Made by a program: the position numbers and the translations under genes. The notes under the pieces were generated by a model. The model did no database searches and was not told the DNA's origin. It saw only the letters and a program-made list of their open reading frames with translations. Positions 1 to 7,566 of a DNA stretch of 13,864 nucleotides are shown here, piece after piece. Source of the DNA: CAXMNX01 sp051009475 (GTDB lineage: Bacteria > Pseudomonadota > Alphaproteobacteria > Rhodobacterales > Rhodobacteraceae); contig JBPCWO010000260.1 of assembly GCA_051009475.1 (NCBI GenBank), forward strand, positions 1 through 13,864. The letters are read 5' to 3'. Position 1 is the first letter of the stretch. Every line of letters starts with the position of its first letter.

Positions 1-77
1 GCGGCTAACAGGATCGGCGTCGACGACACCATCAGCGTTGCAAGCAAGAAATCTATCTGAATTGATGACAAGTCCAT
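1..77 (-). CDS. ABC transporter permease, second subunit (5' part only)
   Basis: This is the N-terminal fragment (25 codons) of a gene that continues beyond the left edge. Read on the minus strand from the ATG at 77-75, it gives MDLSSIQIDFLLATL followed by a hydrophobic stretch. That fits the short N-terminus and first membrane helix of the second permease in BMP-type nucleoside/simple-sugar ABC importers (YufQ-like). The start overlaps the stop of the upstream permease by one base (TAATG), and a purine-rich ribosome binding site (GGGAGGG) lies about 9 nt upstream inside that gene. Gene order ATPase, permease, permease is the usual order for this class. The specific family assignment is inferred from context because only 25 residues are visible; that it is a coupled membrane protein is well supported. 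Confidence 0.75.
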   Translation of the reverse strand, partial: MDLSSIQIDFLLATLMVSSTPILLA

Positions 78-1162
78 TATGCAAGGCCCTCCCTTCCGAA
101 GCGCACCCGGAAATTCGTCAGAACATCAATACCAAGAAGGAAAAACAGCAGCATTCCCTGGAAGGCCTGGATTGCCGCGGCAGGCAAACCGAGCGACGCC
201 TGCGCAGCCTCGCCACCGATATAGGTCAGCGCCATAAGAAGGCCGGCCAACAAAATGCCAATCGGATGAAGACGCCCGAGAAACGCGACGATTATTGCTG
301 TAAAGCCATAACCGACATTGAAATCGATACTGATCTGCCCCGCCGGCCCCGCGACCTCGAACATTCCGGCCAGGCCGGCAAGCGCGCCCGAGAGACCCAA
401 GCAGAATAGGATCAGACGGGTCGGATTGACGCCCGCAAACTTGGCCGCACGCGGACTGGCGCCCGTCAGGCGAATGTTAAAGCCCATGATGTGACGGCTG
501 AGCAGAATATACGCGAAAATTACAGCAATGAACGCCGCCACGACGCCCCAGTGCATGCCCCAGCCAGCAATCAACTCGTTGTTGGCGGCACTTTCATACT
601 GGCGCAGATTTCGCGAGCCTGGAAACCCGGCACCTTCGGGGTTTCTGAGCAGCCCCAGCGACATAGACGCGAGGATTTGCTCGGCAACGTAAACCAACAA
701 AAGCGACACCAGGATCTCGTTGGTATTGAACCGGGTTTTCAGAATGCCCGGGATCATAGCCCATAGGAACCCGCCAAAAGCTCCGGCGAGTATCATCAGC
801 GGGAAGATCAGCCAACGCGCCTCCATTGGGTAGAACGCAAGGCCCATCGCGGCGCCGAAAATCGCGCCCATGATGTATTGGCCTTCTGCGCCGATATTCC
901 AGATGCCAGCGCGAAATCCCATGCTTAAACCGATCGCGATCAGAATAAGTGGCCCGGCTTTCACCAAAAGTTGGCCGCGGTAATAGAAGGCAAATTCGCC
1001 AAAGATCGGATCCCAGAATATCGTGCGAATCGCAACCAGTGGGTCTTTGCCGAGGAAGGCAAACATAATGCCGCCAGCAATCATCGTGGCTACAACGGCG
1101 ATAAGGGGCGTCAGATAAGACCAAAGCCGCGACGGTGTTGGACGTTTTTCCAGCCGGATCAT
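77..1162 (-). CDS. ABC transporter permease, nucleoside/simple-sugar (BMP-dependent) type
   Basis: This 361-residue integral membrane protein is one of two inner-membrane channel subunits of an ABC importer (BPD_transp_2 fold, YufP-like). The sequence is strongly hydrophobic with about eight to ten predicted membrane segments. The family hallmark FRAGIWNIGAEGQ is at residues 83-95, and a conserved late helix has GFTAIIVAFLGRLHPIG near 286-302. The C-terminus (FQGMLLFFLLGIDVL, about 334-348) is also typical. The ATG overlaps the ATPase stop by 4 nt (ATGA) and is preceded by a strong GAGGAGG Shine-Dalgarno 7 nt away. In this family the substrates are purine or pyrimidine nucleosides, nucleobases or simple sugars. 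Location directly behind xdhABC suggests a purine, which is inference. Length and motifs are normal for the family. Confidence 0.9.
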   Translation of the reverse strand: MIRLEKRPTPSRLWSYLTPLIAVVATMIAGGIMFAFLGKDPLVAIRTIFWDPIFGEFAFYYRGQLLVKAGPLILIAIGLSMGFRAGIWNIGAEGQYIMGAIFGAAMGLAFYPMEARWLIFPLMILAGAFGGFLWAMIPGILKTRFNTNEILVSLLLVYVAEQILASMSLGLLRNPEGAGFPGSRNLRQYESAANNELIAGWGMHWGVVAAFIAVIFAYILLSRHIMGFNIRLTGASPRAAKFAGVNPTRLILFCLGLSGALAGLAGMFEVAGPAGQISIDFNVGYGFTAIIVAFLGRLHPIGILLAGLLMALTYIGGEAAQASLGLPAAAIQAFQGMLLFFLLGIDVLTNFRVRFGREGLA

Positions 1163-2697
1163 GCCTGGGCCTCCTCGTGGATATGCGCCACTTCCATTCC
1201 ATGCGCACCGCCCATCATCAAACCAATCTCGTCGATGGTGAGGCCCTGGGCCGGTTGCGGTTCGCTGAGACGGCCCTCGTTTAGTGCCGCGAACCGGCCG
1301 GAGATTTCCATCAATTCGTCAAGGTCCTGGCTAATGACCAGAACCGCCGCGCCTTCGGCGGCGAGATCGAGAATGGCTTGCCGAATTGCGGCTGCGGCAC
1401 TCGCGTCAACACCCCAGGTCGGCTGGTTGATGATCAGGACATCGGGTTTCTGCAGGATTTCGCGGCCAATCACGAACTTCTGCAAGTTGCCGCCAGATAG
1501 CGCCCTCGCTGCATTTCCGGCGCCCGGAGTTCGAACATCGAACTCCGCGATCACTTCGTCGGCGAAGGCGCGTGCTTTGGACCAGTCTATGAGTCCACGA
1601 CGCACCATGTTTTTGCGGACGTGCCCGGTTAAGGCGGCATTTTCAACCAGGCTCATGTCGGGCGCGGCTGCGTGACCCAGCCGTTCCTCGGGAGCGGCCA
1701 GCAGACCAATCGCTCGTCGCGCGTTTGGCCCGAGATCGCCAATGGGTTCACCATTCAGGTGAATCGTGTCGCGCGACGCCGGGAGCTCGCCCGAAAGCGC
1801 GCCCAAAAGTTCGTCCTGGCCATTCCCGGCGACACCGCCGATGCCGAGCACCTCGCCCTTGCGCAACTCCAACGTCACATCCTTCAATGATGTTCCAAAT
1901 GGGTTCGCCGAATTCACCGAAAGCCCATTCAAGGACAGTGCGACGTCGCCAAGATCATGATCCGCCGCTGAGGGCGTCTTGAGTTCTGTTCCGACCATCA
2001 TCTCGGCAAGTTCGCGCGCCGACTTTTCACGCGGATCACAGCTTCCCACGACTTCGCCTAACCGCAAGATCGTCGCGCCATCACATAGCGACCGGATCTC
2101 CTCCAGCTTGTGGCTGATATAAAGGATCGACGTTCCTTCAGCTTGCAGCTGTCTTAGTGTCTCAAACAGGATGTCGACCTCTTGTGGTGTCAGAACGCTG
2201 GTGGGCTCATCCATGATCAGAAGTTTCGGGTCCTGAAGCAGGCAACGAATGATCTCGACGCGCTGCCGTTCGCCAGCAGATAGATCGCCGACCAACCGGC
2301 CCGGATCAAGCGGAAGTCCGTAGGTTTCGCTGACCTCGCGGATACTGTTCGCCAGCTCACGCATTGGTGGCGGTTCTTCCATCCCGAGAGCCACGTTCTC
2401 GGCAACATTCAGCGCTTCAAACAGTGAAAAATGTTGGAATACCATAGCGATGCCGGTCGAGCGCGCTTCGTGCGGGCTACTAGGAGCATAGGTTTTGCTA
2501 TCGAACGTCATGCTGCCGGCATCTGGTTTCACCAGCCCATAAACCATTTTGACCAACGTCGATTTCCCGGCACCGTTTTCGCCAAGAAGCGCGTGCACTT
2601 CGCCAGCGCCGATCGAGAAAGTAACCTTGTCGTTTGCGACGACGCCGGGATAGGCCTTTCGAAGACCTTCCACAGCCAAGAGCGATGAACCACTCAC
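1159..2697 (-). CDS. ABC transporter ATP-binding protein with two nucleotide-binding domains (YufO-like)
   Basis: This 512-residue cytoplasmic protein powers the ABC importer and carries two fused nucleotide-binding domains. NBD1 is complete: Walker A GENGAGKST (39-47), Q-loop Q88, signature LSAGERQ (139-145), Walker B with DEPTS (163-167) and H-loop H196. NBD2 is degenerate: the P-loop reads GVAGNGQDEL (288-297), so the lysine is Gln; the signature LSGGNLQK (400-407) is kept; Walker B is LIINQPTWGVD (421-431), with Gln for the catalytic Glu; and the H-loop position is Gln (VISQDLDE). A hydrolysis-competent first domain with a degenerate second is typical of nucleoside/simple-sugar ABC ATPases. 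The start is a GTG overlapping the xdhC stop by 4 nt (GTGA), with GGGGA about 7 nt upstream. Purine import to supply xanthine dehydrogenase is inferred from context. Confidence 0.92.
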   Translation of the reverse strand: MSGSSLLAVEGLRKAYPGVVANDKVTFSIGAGEVHALLGENGAGKSTLVKMVYGLVKPDAGSMTFDSKTYAPSSPHEARSTGIAMVFQHFSLFEALNVAENVALGMEEPPPMRELANSIREVSETYGLPLDPGRLVGDLSAGERQRVEIIRCLLQDPKLLIMDEPTSVLTPQEVDILFETLRQLQAEGTSILYISHKLEEIRSLCDGATILRLGEVVGSCDPREKSARELAEMMVGTELKTPSAADHDLGDVALSLNGLSVNSANPFGTSLKDVTLELRKGEVLGIGGVAGNGQDELLGALSGELPASRDTIHLNGEPIGDLGPNARRAIGLLAAPEERLGHAAAPDMSLVENAALTGHVRKNMVRRGLIDWSKARAFADEVIAEFDVRTPGAGNAARALSGGNLQKFVIGREILQKPDVLIINQPTWGVDASAAAAIRQAILDLAAEGAAVLVISQDLDELMEISGRFAALNEGRLSEPQPAQGLTIDEIGLMMGGAHGMEVAHIHEEAQA

Positions 2698-3638
2698 GCG
2701 CGTTCCCCAATCATATCTTCCCCCATTTGGTCGAGTGTCAGAAGCTCGGCGGCAACGCCAAGTGCGATCTGTTGTGGATGTTTCCCGAGCCTCGGGTCTC
2801 CGATCGGGCAGCGGACACGATCGATCTGTCCTGGTGCGTGGCCCAGCGATTGAAACCGCGAGCGGAATCGCGCGCGTTTAGTAGCCGAACCGATCAGGCC
2901 AAGTGACCGGAAAGATTGTCCCAGCAGCCGATGGCAGATTTCCAGGTCGAATGCGTGCGAATAAGTCAACACCAGGTGATCGGCGTGCGCAGGTGCGGCT
3001 GAAACCAGATCCGCCGGGTTTTCGGCGCTGAGCGTTTCAACAGTATCCGGGATGGTCGTGGGAAACCGATCTTTGCCAGTATCAATCCATCGAATGGTGA
3101 ATTCGGGCAGCGGCGCTAAAACCCCGACAATTGCCCGGCCGACGTGTCCGGCACCCCAAATCCATATTTCGTGGCGCGGTTTCAGCACCGGCTCGATCAT
3201 CCAATCACCGACAATACCGGGCATTAAAGTTTCACCGGAAGAGCGCGAAGTAGACATCAAACGACGAACCGCCAAAGGCGCTTCCGACGTCACGCCGGGA
3301 AGTGGTCGAACTACTAGCTCGCCGGTAACTTCATCTAGACGAGCAACGTCCCAAATCTCAGTTAAAACAGTGACTGCTCCACCGCAACACTGGCCAAGAC
3401 TAGGACCAAGTGGGTGCCGATCCAGCCGGTCCGAATCGTCGAGCAGCGCCGATCTGGCCAACCGAATAGCCTCAAATTCGAGCGCGCCACCACCAATCGT
3501 TCCGGTGACGTTTTCGGCGGTCACGAGCATTGCCGCACCCACTTCGCGCGGTGTGGATCCTTTGGTGTCTGCGACAACGACACGGGCAACGGCCCCCGCC
3601 CGAGCAGCGCTGCGCATATCAGCAACCGAAAAACTCAT
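2694..3638 (-). CDS. xdhC: xanthine dehydrogenase accessory protein XdhC
   Basis: In Rhodobacter capsulatus, XdhC binds molybdenum cofactor, protects its sulfurated form and hands it to XdhB. This 314-residue protein has the two expected domains. The N-terminal XdhC/CoxI domain has GSTPRE (27-32), GTIGGGALE (46-54) and a CCGG motif (84-87). The C-terminal Rossmann-like domain has GAGHVG (162-167), TYSHAFD (225-231), an IGSATKR element (249-255) and CPIG (277-280). The ATG overlaps the xdhB stop by 4 nt and has an AGGA ribosome binding site 7 nt upstream. Its position right after xdhAB matches its role as dedicated chaperone. Length is close to the known R. capsulatus protein. The call is secure at family level; the functional assignment comes from the family and the neighbours. 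Confidence 0.95.
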   Translation of the reverse strand: MSFSVADMRSAARAGAVARVVVADTKGSTPREVGAAMLVTAENVTGTIGGGALEFEAIRLARSALLDDSDRLDRHPLGPSLGQCCGGAVTVLTEIWDVARLDEVTGELVVRPLPGVTSEAPLAVRRLMSTSRSSGETLMPGIVGDWMIEPVLKPRHEIWIWGAGHVGRAIVGVLAPLPEFTIRWIDTGKDRFPTTIPDTVETLSAENPADLVSAAPAHADHLVLTYSHAFDLEICHRLLGQSFRSLGLIGSATKRARFRSRFQSLGHAPGQIDRVRCPIGDPRLGKHPQQIALGVAAELLTLDQMGEDMIGERA

Positions 3639-5935
3639 GACCGCATCCTTTGGATCGCCATGAAGACCCGTTCCGCCGTCGCTGGCGCATCAAGTGCGGG
3701 ATAGGCGTCGCCGCATGCTGAAATCGCATCGCTAAGTGCCATCAAGGCCGAAATGCCCAGCATCAAAGGTGGTTCGCCGACAGCCTTTGACCGATAGATC
3801 GTGTCTTCGCGGTTTTCGCCATCCCATAGCGCGACGTTAAATACATCGGGCCGGTCCGAGCAGGCAGGTATTTTATACGTCGAAGGCGCGTGCGTGCGCA
3901 GGCGACCCTTATCGTCCCAAACCAATTCTTCAGTTGTCAGCCAGCCGGCTCCTTGTACGTATCCGCCCTCGATCTGGCCGATATCGATCGCCGGGTTCAG
4001 CGACGCACCGCAATCGTGAAGAATATCCGTGCGAAGATTTCGATTTTCGCCGGTAAGGGTGTCTAGAACGACCTCGGTAACTGCCGCACCATAAGCAAAG
4101 TAATAGAACGGCCGACCGCTTCCCTTGATCCGGTCCCAGACAATTTTTGGTGTTTTATAGAATCCGGTCGCACTCAGGCTGACCCGGTTCATATAGGCGT
4201 CCTTCACGACTGCCTCGAACGTCAGGCTTTCGCCGCCAACGTGAACCATACCGTCTTCGAACTCGACTGATGCCACATCGGTTTGCGCGCGTTCGGCCAC
4301 GAATTCAGCGAGGCGATCGCGAATTGTGTCGCAGGCGGCTTTAACCGCCATGCCGTTAAGATCCGAGCCCGAAGAAGCGGCCGTCGCCGAAGTGTTGGGA
4401 ACTTTGGCGGTGTCGGTCGCTGTGATCTTGACCCGGTCCACATCAACCCCAAACCGCGCCGCCGCCACTTGCGCCACCTTCTGAAACAGGCCTTGCCCCA
4501 TTTCAGTGCCGCCGTGGTTCATGTGGATCGATCCGTCCTGGTATACATGGACCAATGCGCCGGCCTGGTTCAGGTGCGTCAGTGTGAAGCTGATACCGAA
4601 TTTAACCGGCGTCAGCGCGATGCCCTGCTTCAGAATCTCGTTCTTTGCGTTCCAATCCCTCACCCCGTCGCGTCGCGCTGCGTAGTCACTGGTTTTTGCC
4701 AGGTGGTCGGTCATTTCATGGAGAACGAAATCTTCGACCGGCATGTCGTAGGGAGTGGTTTGCGGTTCACCCTCTCCGGACGCGATAGCTGACGCCGCCC
4801 GGTAATAATTGGCTTGACGGACCTCGAGCGGATCACGGCCAAGCGCATGTGCAACTTGATCCAATACGCGCTCGATCCCGACCATACCTTGTGGGCCGCC
4901 AAATCCGCGAAAGGCGGTGCCCGATTGCGTATTGGTTTTCAGGCGATGCGATTCAATCCGCATATTCGGGATGAAGTATGCGTTATCGGCATGCAGCATG
5001 GCGCGATCGGCAACTGGCAGCGACAGATCCTGGCTCCACCCGCATCGGCAAAGCTGAAGGAACTCAACGCCGGTAATCCGCCCGTCGTCGTCGAATCCTG
5101 CCCGGTAATCGATACGGAAATCGTGCCGTTTGCCGGTGATGTTCATATCGTCATCGCGGTCGTAACGCATCGTGCAGGGGCGACCTGTCAAATCCGCAGC
5201 GACTGCGCACGACACGGCCAGATGATTGCCCTGGCTTTCCTTTCCTCCAAATCCGCCGCCCATACGCCGGATCTCGCAACGAACAGCATTCATGGGGCGG
5301 CCTAGTGCTTCGGCGACTTTGTGTTGTATTTCAGTTGGGTGCTGGGTCGATGAATGGACGATCATGTCGCCGCCTTCTTGCGGCAGCGCGGCGGCGGCCA
5401 TGCCTTCGAGATAGAAATGTTCCTGTCCACCGATATGGAAGCGGCCCTCGACCAGGTTCGCGGCGCCCGAGATGGCTGTGGCGGGATCGCCGCGCGTATA
5501 GATCCTTGGTCCCTCTTCAAAGTGACTGTCGGCGGCAAGCGCTTCTTCGACACTTAGAAGCGCGGGAAGTTCTTGATACTCGATCTGGCCGAGACGGGCC
5601 GCCTTTCGTGCCTGCAGATGGCTTTCCGCCACGACGAGGAAAACAGGCTGGCCGACGAAGTGCACAGAACCTTTGGACAAAAGTGGCTCGGGAACTGGGG
5701 AAGGCGAAACATCATTCTCGTGCGGCAAATCTTCCGCGGTCAGGACAGCGATAACACCTGGCGCTTTGCGGACCGCATCCAGATTGATTGACGTGATTTC
5801 GCCGTGCGCGATCGCCGAGGTACCAAATGCCAAGTGAAGGGCATTCTTTGGCAAGGGGATATCATCGACATAGCGTGCCTGACCGGTCACATGAAGCCGG
5901 GCCGCATCATGCGGGAGAGATTGCGCCACACTCAT
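3635..5935 (-). CDS. xdhB: xanthine dehydrogenase, molybdopterin-binding subunit XdhB
   Basis: This 766-residue catalytic subunit hydroxylates hypoxanthine to xanthine and xanthine to urate at the molybdenum centre, in the cytoplasm, as an (XdhA-XdhB)2 complex. Cofactor and active-site motifs are in order: QEHFYLEGMA (171-180), GGGFGGKESQ (226-235), TAFRGFGGPQG (340-350), HGGTEMGQG (474-482), NTSATAASSG (514-523) and GEPPLMLG (720-727). E721 in the last motif is the catalytic base position. E233 (GGKE) and R311 (DRAMLHADNAY) match the substrate-binding Glu and Arg of xanthine dehydrogenases (E802 and R880 in the bovine enzyme); R311 and R343 are 32 residues apart, as in bovine. Aldehyde oxidases differ at these sites, so xanthine dehydrogenase is favoured. 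The start overlaps the xdhA stop by 4 nt and has a strong GAGGTGA ribosome binding site. Confidence 0.97.
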   Translation of the reverse strand: MSVAQSLPHDAARLHVTGQARYVDDIPLPKNALHLAFGTSAIAHGEITSINLDAVRKAPGVIAVLTAEDLPHENDVSPSPVPEPLLSKGSVHFVGQPVFLVVAESHLQARKAARLGQIEYQELPALLSVEEALAADSHFEEGPRIYTRGDPATAISGAANLVEGRFHIGGQEHFYLEGMAAAALPQEGGDMIVHSSTQHPTEIQHKVAEALGRPMNAVRCEIRRMGGGFGGKESQGNHLAVSCAVAADLTGRPCTMRYDRDDDMNITGKRHDFRIDYRAGFDDDGRITGVEFLQLCRCGWSQDLSLPVADRAMLHADNAYFIPNMRIESHRLKTNTQSGTAFRGFGGPQGMVGIERVLDQVAHALGRDPLEVRQANYYRAASAIASGEGEPQTTPYDMPVEDFVLHEMTDHLAKTSDYAARRDGVRDWNAKNEILKQGIALTPVKFGISFTLTHLNQAGALVHVYQDGSIHMNHGGTEMGQGLFQKVAQVAAARFGVDVDRVKITATDTAKVPNTSATAASSGSDLNGMAVKAACDTIRDRLAEFVAERAQTDVASVEFEDGMVHVGGESLTFEAVVKDAYMNRVSLSATGFYKTPKIVWDRIKGSGRPFYYFAYGAAVTEVVLDTLTGENRNLRTDILHDCGASLNPAIDIGQIEGGYVQGAGWLTTEELVWDDKGRLRTHAPSTYKIPACSDRPDVFNVALWDGENREDTIYRSKAVGEPPLMLGISALMALSDAISACGDAYPALDAPATAERVFMAIQRMRS

Positions 5936-7287
5936 GGACTCACCTCTAACACGCTAACGTCATTTCCGGTGACGTCGTGGAAGTACCGCAGCAGCATGTT
6001 TTCTGCGGCTTTGAGTCGGTATTCCTGGCCAGCGCGCATGTCGGTCATCGGCGTGAAATCATCGCCCATTTTCGCCATTGCGGCGCGCACTGATGCCTCG
6101 GTCCATTCACTATCCAAAATGGCTGCTTCAACTGTTGCAGCCCGTTTTGGAGTGCCTGCCATGCCGCCAAACGCAATGCGTGCGGCTGTGACGGCACCAT
6201 TCTCCAAGGTCACATTAAAGCAACCGCAAACGGCGGAGATGTCCTGATCGAAGCGTTTCGAGAGTTTGTAGCATCTGAGGTTGGGCGCCGTTTTCGTGAA
6301 AGTCACGGCTTCGACAAATTCACCGGGCTGCCGATCCTGCTGACCGTAGTCGATGAAGAAATCTTCGATTGGCAGATCGCGTCGCGTCGCGCCCTTTCGA
6401 AGGTGAAGTGTCGCGTCCAAGGCAATCAACGCCGGAGGGTTGTCGCCGATCGGCGAGCCATTAGCGATGTTGCCGCCAATGGTTGCTGCTTGGCGCACTT
6501 GCTCGGCCCCATATCGCCGCACCACTTCGGCATAGGACGGATGAAGCGCCTGTAGATCCGGCAGAAGCGCGGCCATAGTCACGCCAGCGCCAACACGCAG
6601 CGTTTCGCCCGTATCTTGGATTTCCTGCAGGTCGCGGCAACGATTCAGGAATGCGACCTCATCCAGTTCGCGAAGTTCCTTTGTAACCCAAAGTCCGACG
6701 TCCGTCGCCCCTGCAATCAGCGTCGCGTTCGGGTGTGCTTCGAACCAGCTGGCCAGCTCGTCCGATGTTTCAGGGGCATGGGGCAAGGCCTCGCACTCGG
6801 GCAGCGCATCGCGCATCCAATTCGGAATGGGCTTGCCTTCGGCAGACTTGGCCGCTCGGACAATTGGTGCATAGCCGGTACAACGGCAAAGATTTCCGGC
6901 CAGGGCATCATCGTGATCGGTTCGACCGTTCAAATGGCCGACCGCCATTGATACGACAAAACCTGGCGTGCAGAAGCCGCATTGGCTTCCGTGGTTGATG
7001 ATCATTTCCTGCTGAACTGGATGCAGTGTCCCGTCGGCACCCTCCATCCCTTCGACTGTGCGCACGGATTTCCCGTGAAGTTGGGGCAGGAAAAGTATGC
7101 AGGCGTTCAACGCACGCGCTCCGGCATCGTCGGTCACCATAACGGTGCACGCGCCGCAATCGCCTTCGTTGCACCCCTCCTTTGTTCCGGTCAGCCCGCG
7201 TTCATCGCGTAGCCAATCCAGCAAGGTTGTCGTTGCCGGGGCATCGACCTCCATTGTTTCCCCATTGAGAGAAAACCTGACTGTCAT
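5932..7287 (-). CDS. xdhA: xanthine dehydrogenase small subunit XdhA ([2Fe-2S] and FAD)
   Basis: This 451-residue subunit passes electrons from the molybdenum centre of XdhB through two [2Fe-2S] clusters to FAD and then NAD+. The N-terminal plant-type ferredoxin domain has C39, C44 and C47 (GCNEGDCGACTV) with a fourth cysteine at 63. The second cluster domain has C103 and C106 (CGFCTPG) plus C134 and C136 (GNLCRCTGY). The FAD domain starts near 189 with ATLIAGATDVGL and contains TIGGNIANGSPIGD (269-282), followed by the C-terminal CO-dehydrogenase flavoprotein-type domain. The length is near that of the R. capsulatus subunit (about 460). It is the first gene of the operon. The ATG at 7287 is supported by the immediate start of the ferredoxin fold, although the upstream GGGA is only a modest ribosome binding site. 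Confidence 0.97.
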   Translation of the reverse strand: MTVRFSLNGETMEVDAPATTTLLDWLRDERGLTGTKEGCNEGDCGACTVMVTDDAGARALNACILFLPQLHGKSVRTVEGMEGADGTLHPVQQEMIINHGSQCGFCTPGFVVSMAVGHLNGRTDHDDALAGNLCRCTGYAPIVRAAKSAEGKPIPNWMRDALPECEALPHAPETSDELASWFEAHPNATLIAGATDVGLWVTKELRELDEVAFLNRCRDLQEIQDTGETLRVGAGVTMAALLPDLQALHPSYAEVVRRYGAEQVRQAATIGGNIANGSPIGDNPPALIALDATLHLRKGATRRDLPIEDFFIDYGQQDRQPGEFVEAVTFTKTAPNLRCYKLSKRFDQDISAVCGCFNVTLENGAVTAARIAFGGMAGTPKRAATVEAAILDSEWTEASVRAAMAKMGDDFTPMTDMRAGQEYRLKAAENMLLRYFHDVTGNDVSVLEVSP

Positions 7288-7328
7288 CTGAAGTCCCGCC
7301 GCCTTACCCGGAACCCTGGCCTAGTGCG

Positions 7329-7344
7329 CGCCGTCGATGCGGCG
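7329..7344 (-). other. GC-rich hairpin in the presumed xdhA leader
   Basis: CGCCG and CGGCG arms with a 6-nt loop form a stem of 5 bp about 42 nt upstream of the xdhA start, flanked by alternating GCGCGC runs that could lengthen or compete with it. It would lie in the 5' leader of the xdh transcript if the candidate promoter is used. It matches no riboswitch that I recognise. Confidence 0.3.
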
Positions 7345-7419
7345 TAGAGAGCGCGCGCCCCTGTTCGACGGATATTGAACGCGAAATCGCTACTGTTTGG
7401 CAATCAGGAAATTCCAACG

Positions 7420-7447
7420 GTATTATTCGCCTATATTTGATAATCAA
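7420..7447 (-). promoter_or_regulatory. candidate promoter of the xdh operon
   Basis: On the minus strand TTGATT (7447-7442) and TAATAC (7425-7420) are separated by 16 nt, a plausible sigma70-type -35/-10 pair about 130 nt before the xdhA start. The matches are partial (about 4 of 6 and 3 of 6). A better -10 match (AATAAT) overlaps but would leave only a 14-nt spacer. It lies in the most AT-rich part of the intergenic region. This is a sequence-pattern call only. Confidence 0.35.
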
Positions 7448-7449
7448 AT
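7435..7449. promoter_or_regulatory. perfect 15-bp palindrome, candidate operator
   Basis: ATTTGATAATCAAAT is a perfect inverted repeat of 7-bp arms around one central base. It lies between the divergent xdhA and dnaE genes, overlaps the candidate xdhA -35 element and is followed at once by a second short palindrome, ATTGCAAT (7448-7455). Its size and symmetry fit a dimeric repressor or activator site; the inner part also satisfies the loose T-N11-A pattern of LysR-type regulators. No regulator gene is in the window, so the cognate protein is unknown. Confidence 0.45.
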
Positions 7450-7494
7450 TGCAATGTGGGCACGGCGCCGACTGCGCAGGGATCCTAACGTCGG

Positions 7495-7509
7495 TTTTGA
7501 TCGCCAAAA
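7495..7509. repeat. short inverted repeat upstream of dnaE
   Basis: TTTTG and CAAAA arms flank 5 nt (ATCGC), ending 57 nt before the dnaE start. It might be part of a promoter or operator for dnaE, but no convincing -35/-10 pair for dnaE was found in this space. With 5-bp arms it could also be chance. Confidence 0.2.
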
Positions 7510-7566
7510 GAGAGCACGTTTCGATTGCCGCTTTTAGTCGGAGAACACTGTGCTTAAAGTTGCGCC

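Noticed and set aside
594..1208. 204-codon minus-strand frame overlapping the permease gene
   Set aside because: It is an alternative frame of the permease with low-complexity basic content; the permease frame has clear family motifs and a coupled start.
3052..5754. Long plus-strand open frames antisense to xdhC and xdhB (for example 3052-3663, 4283-4792, 4814-5305, 5305-5754)
   Set aside because: They lie wholly opposite well-supported genes, encode Arg/Ser/Pro-rich sequence with no domain, and are expected by-products of GC-rich codon use.
7329..7413. Xanthine (NMT1) or Moco riboswitch in the xdhA leader
   Set aside because: The biological context fits, but I could not match a conserved core of either family by eye; only a simple GC-rich hairpin is visible.
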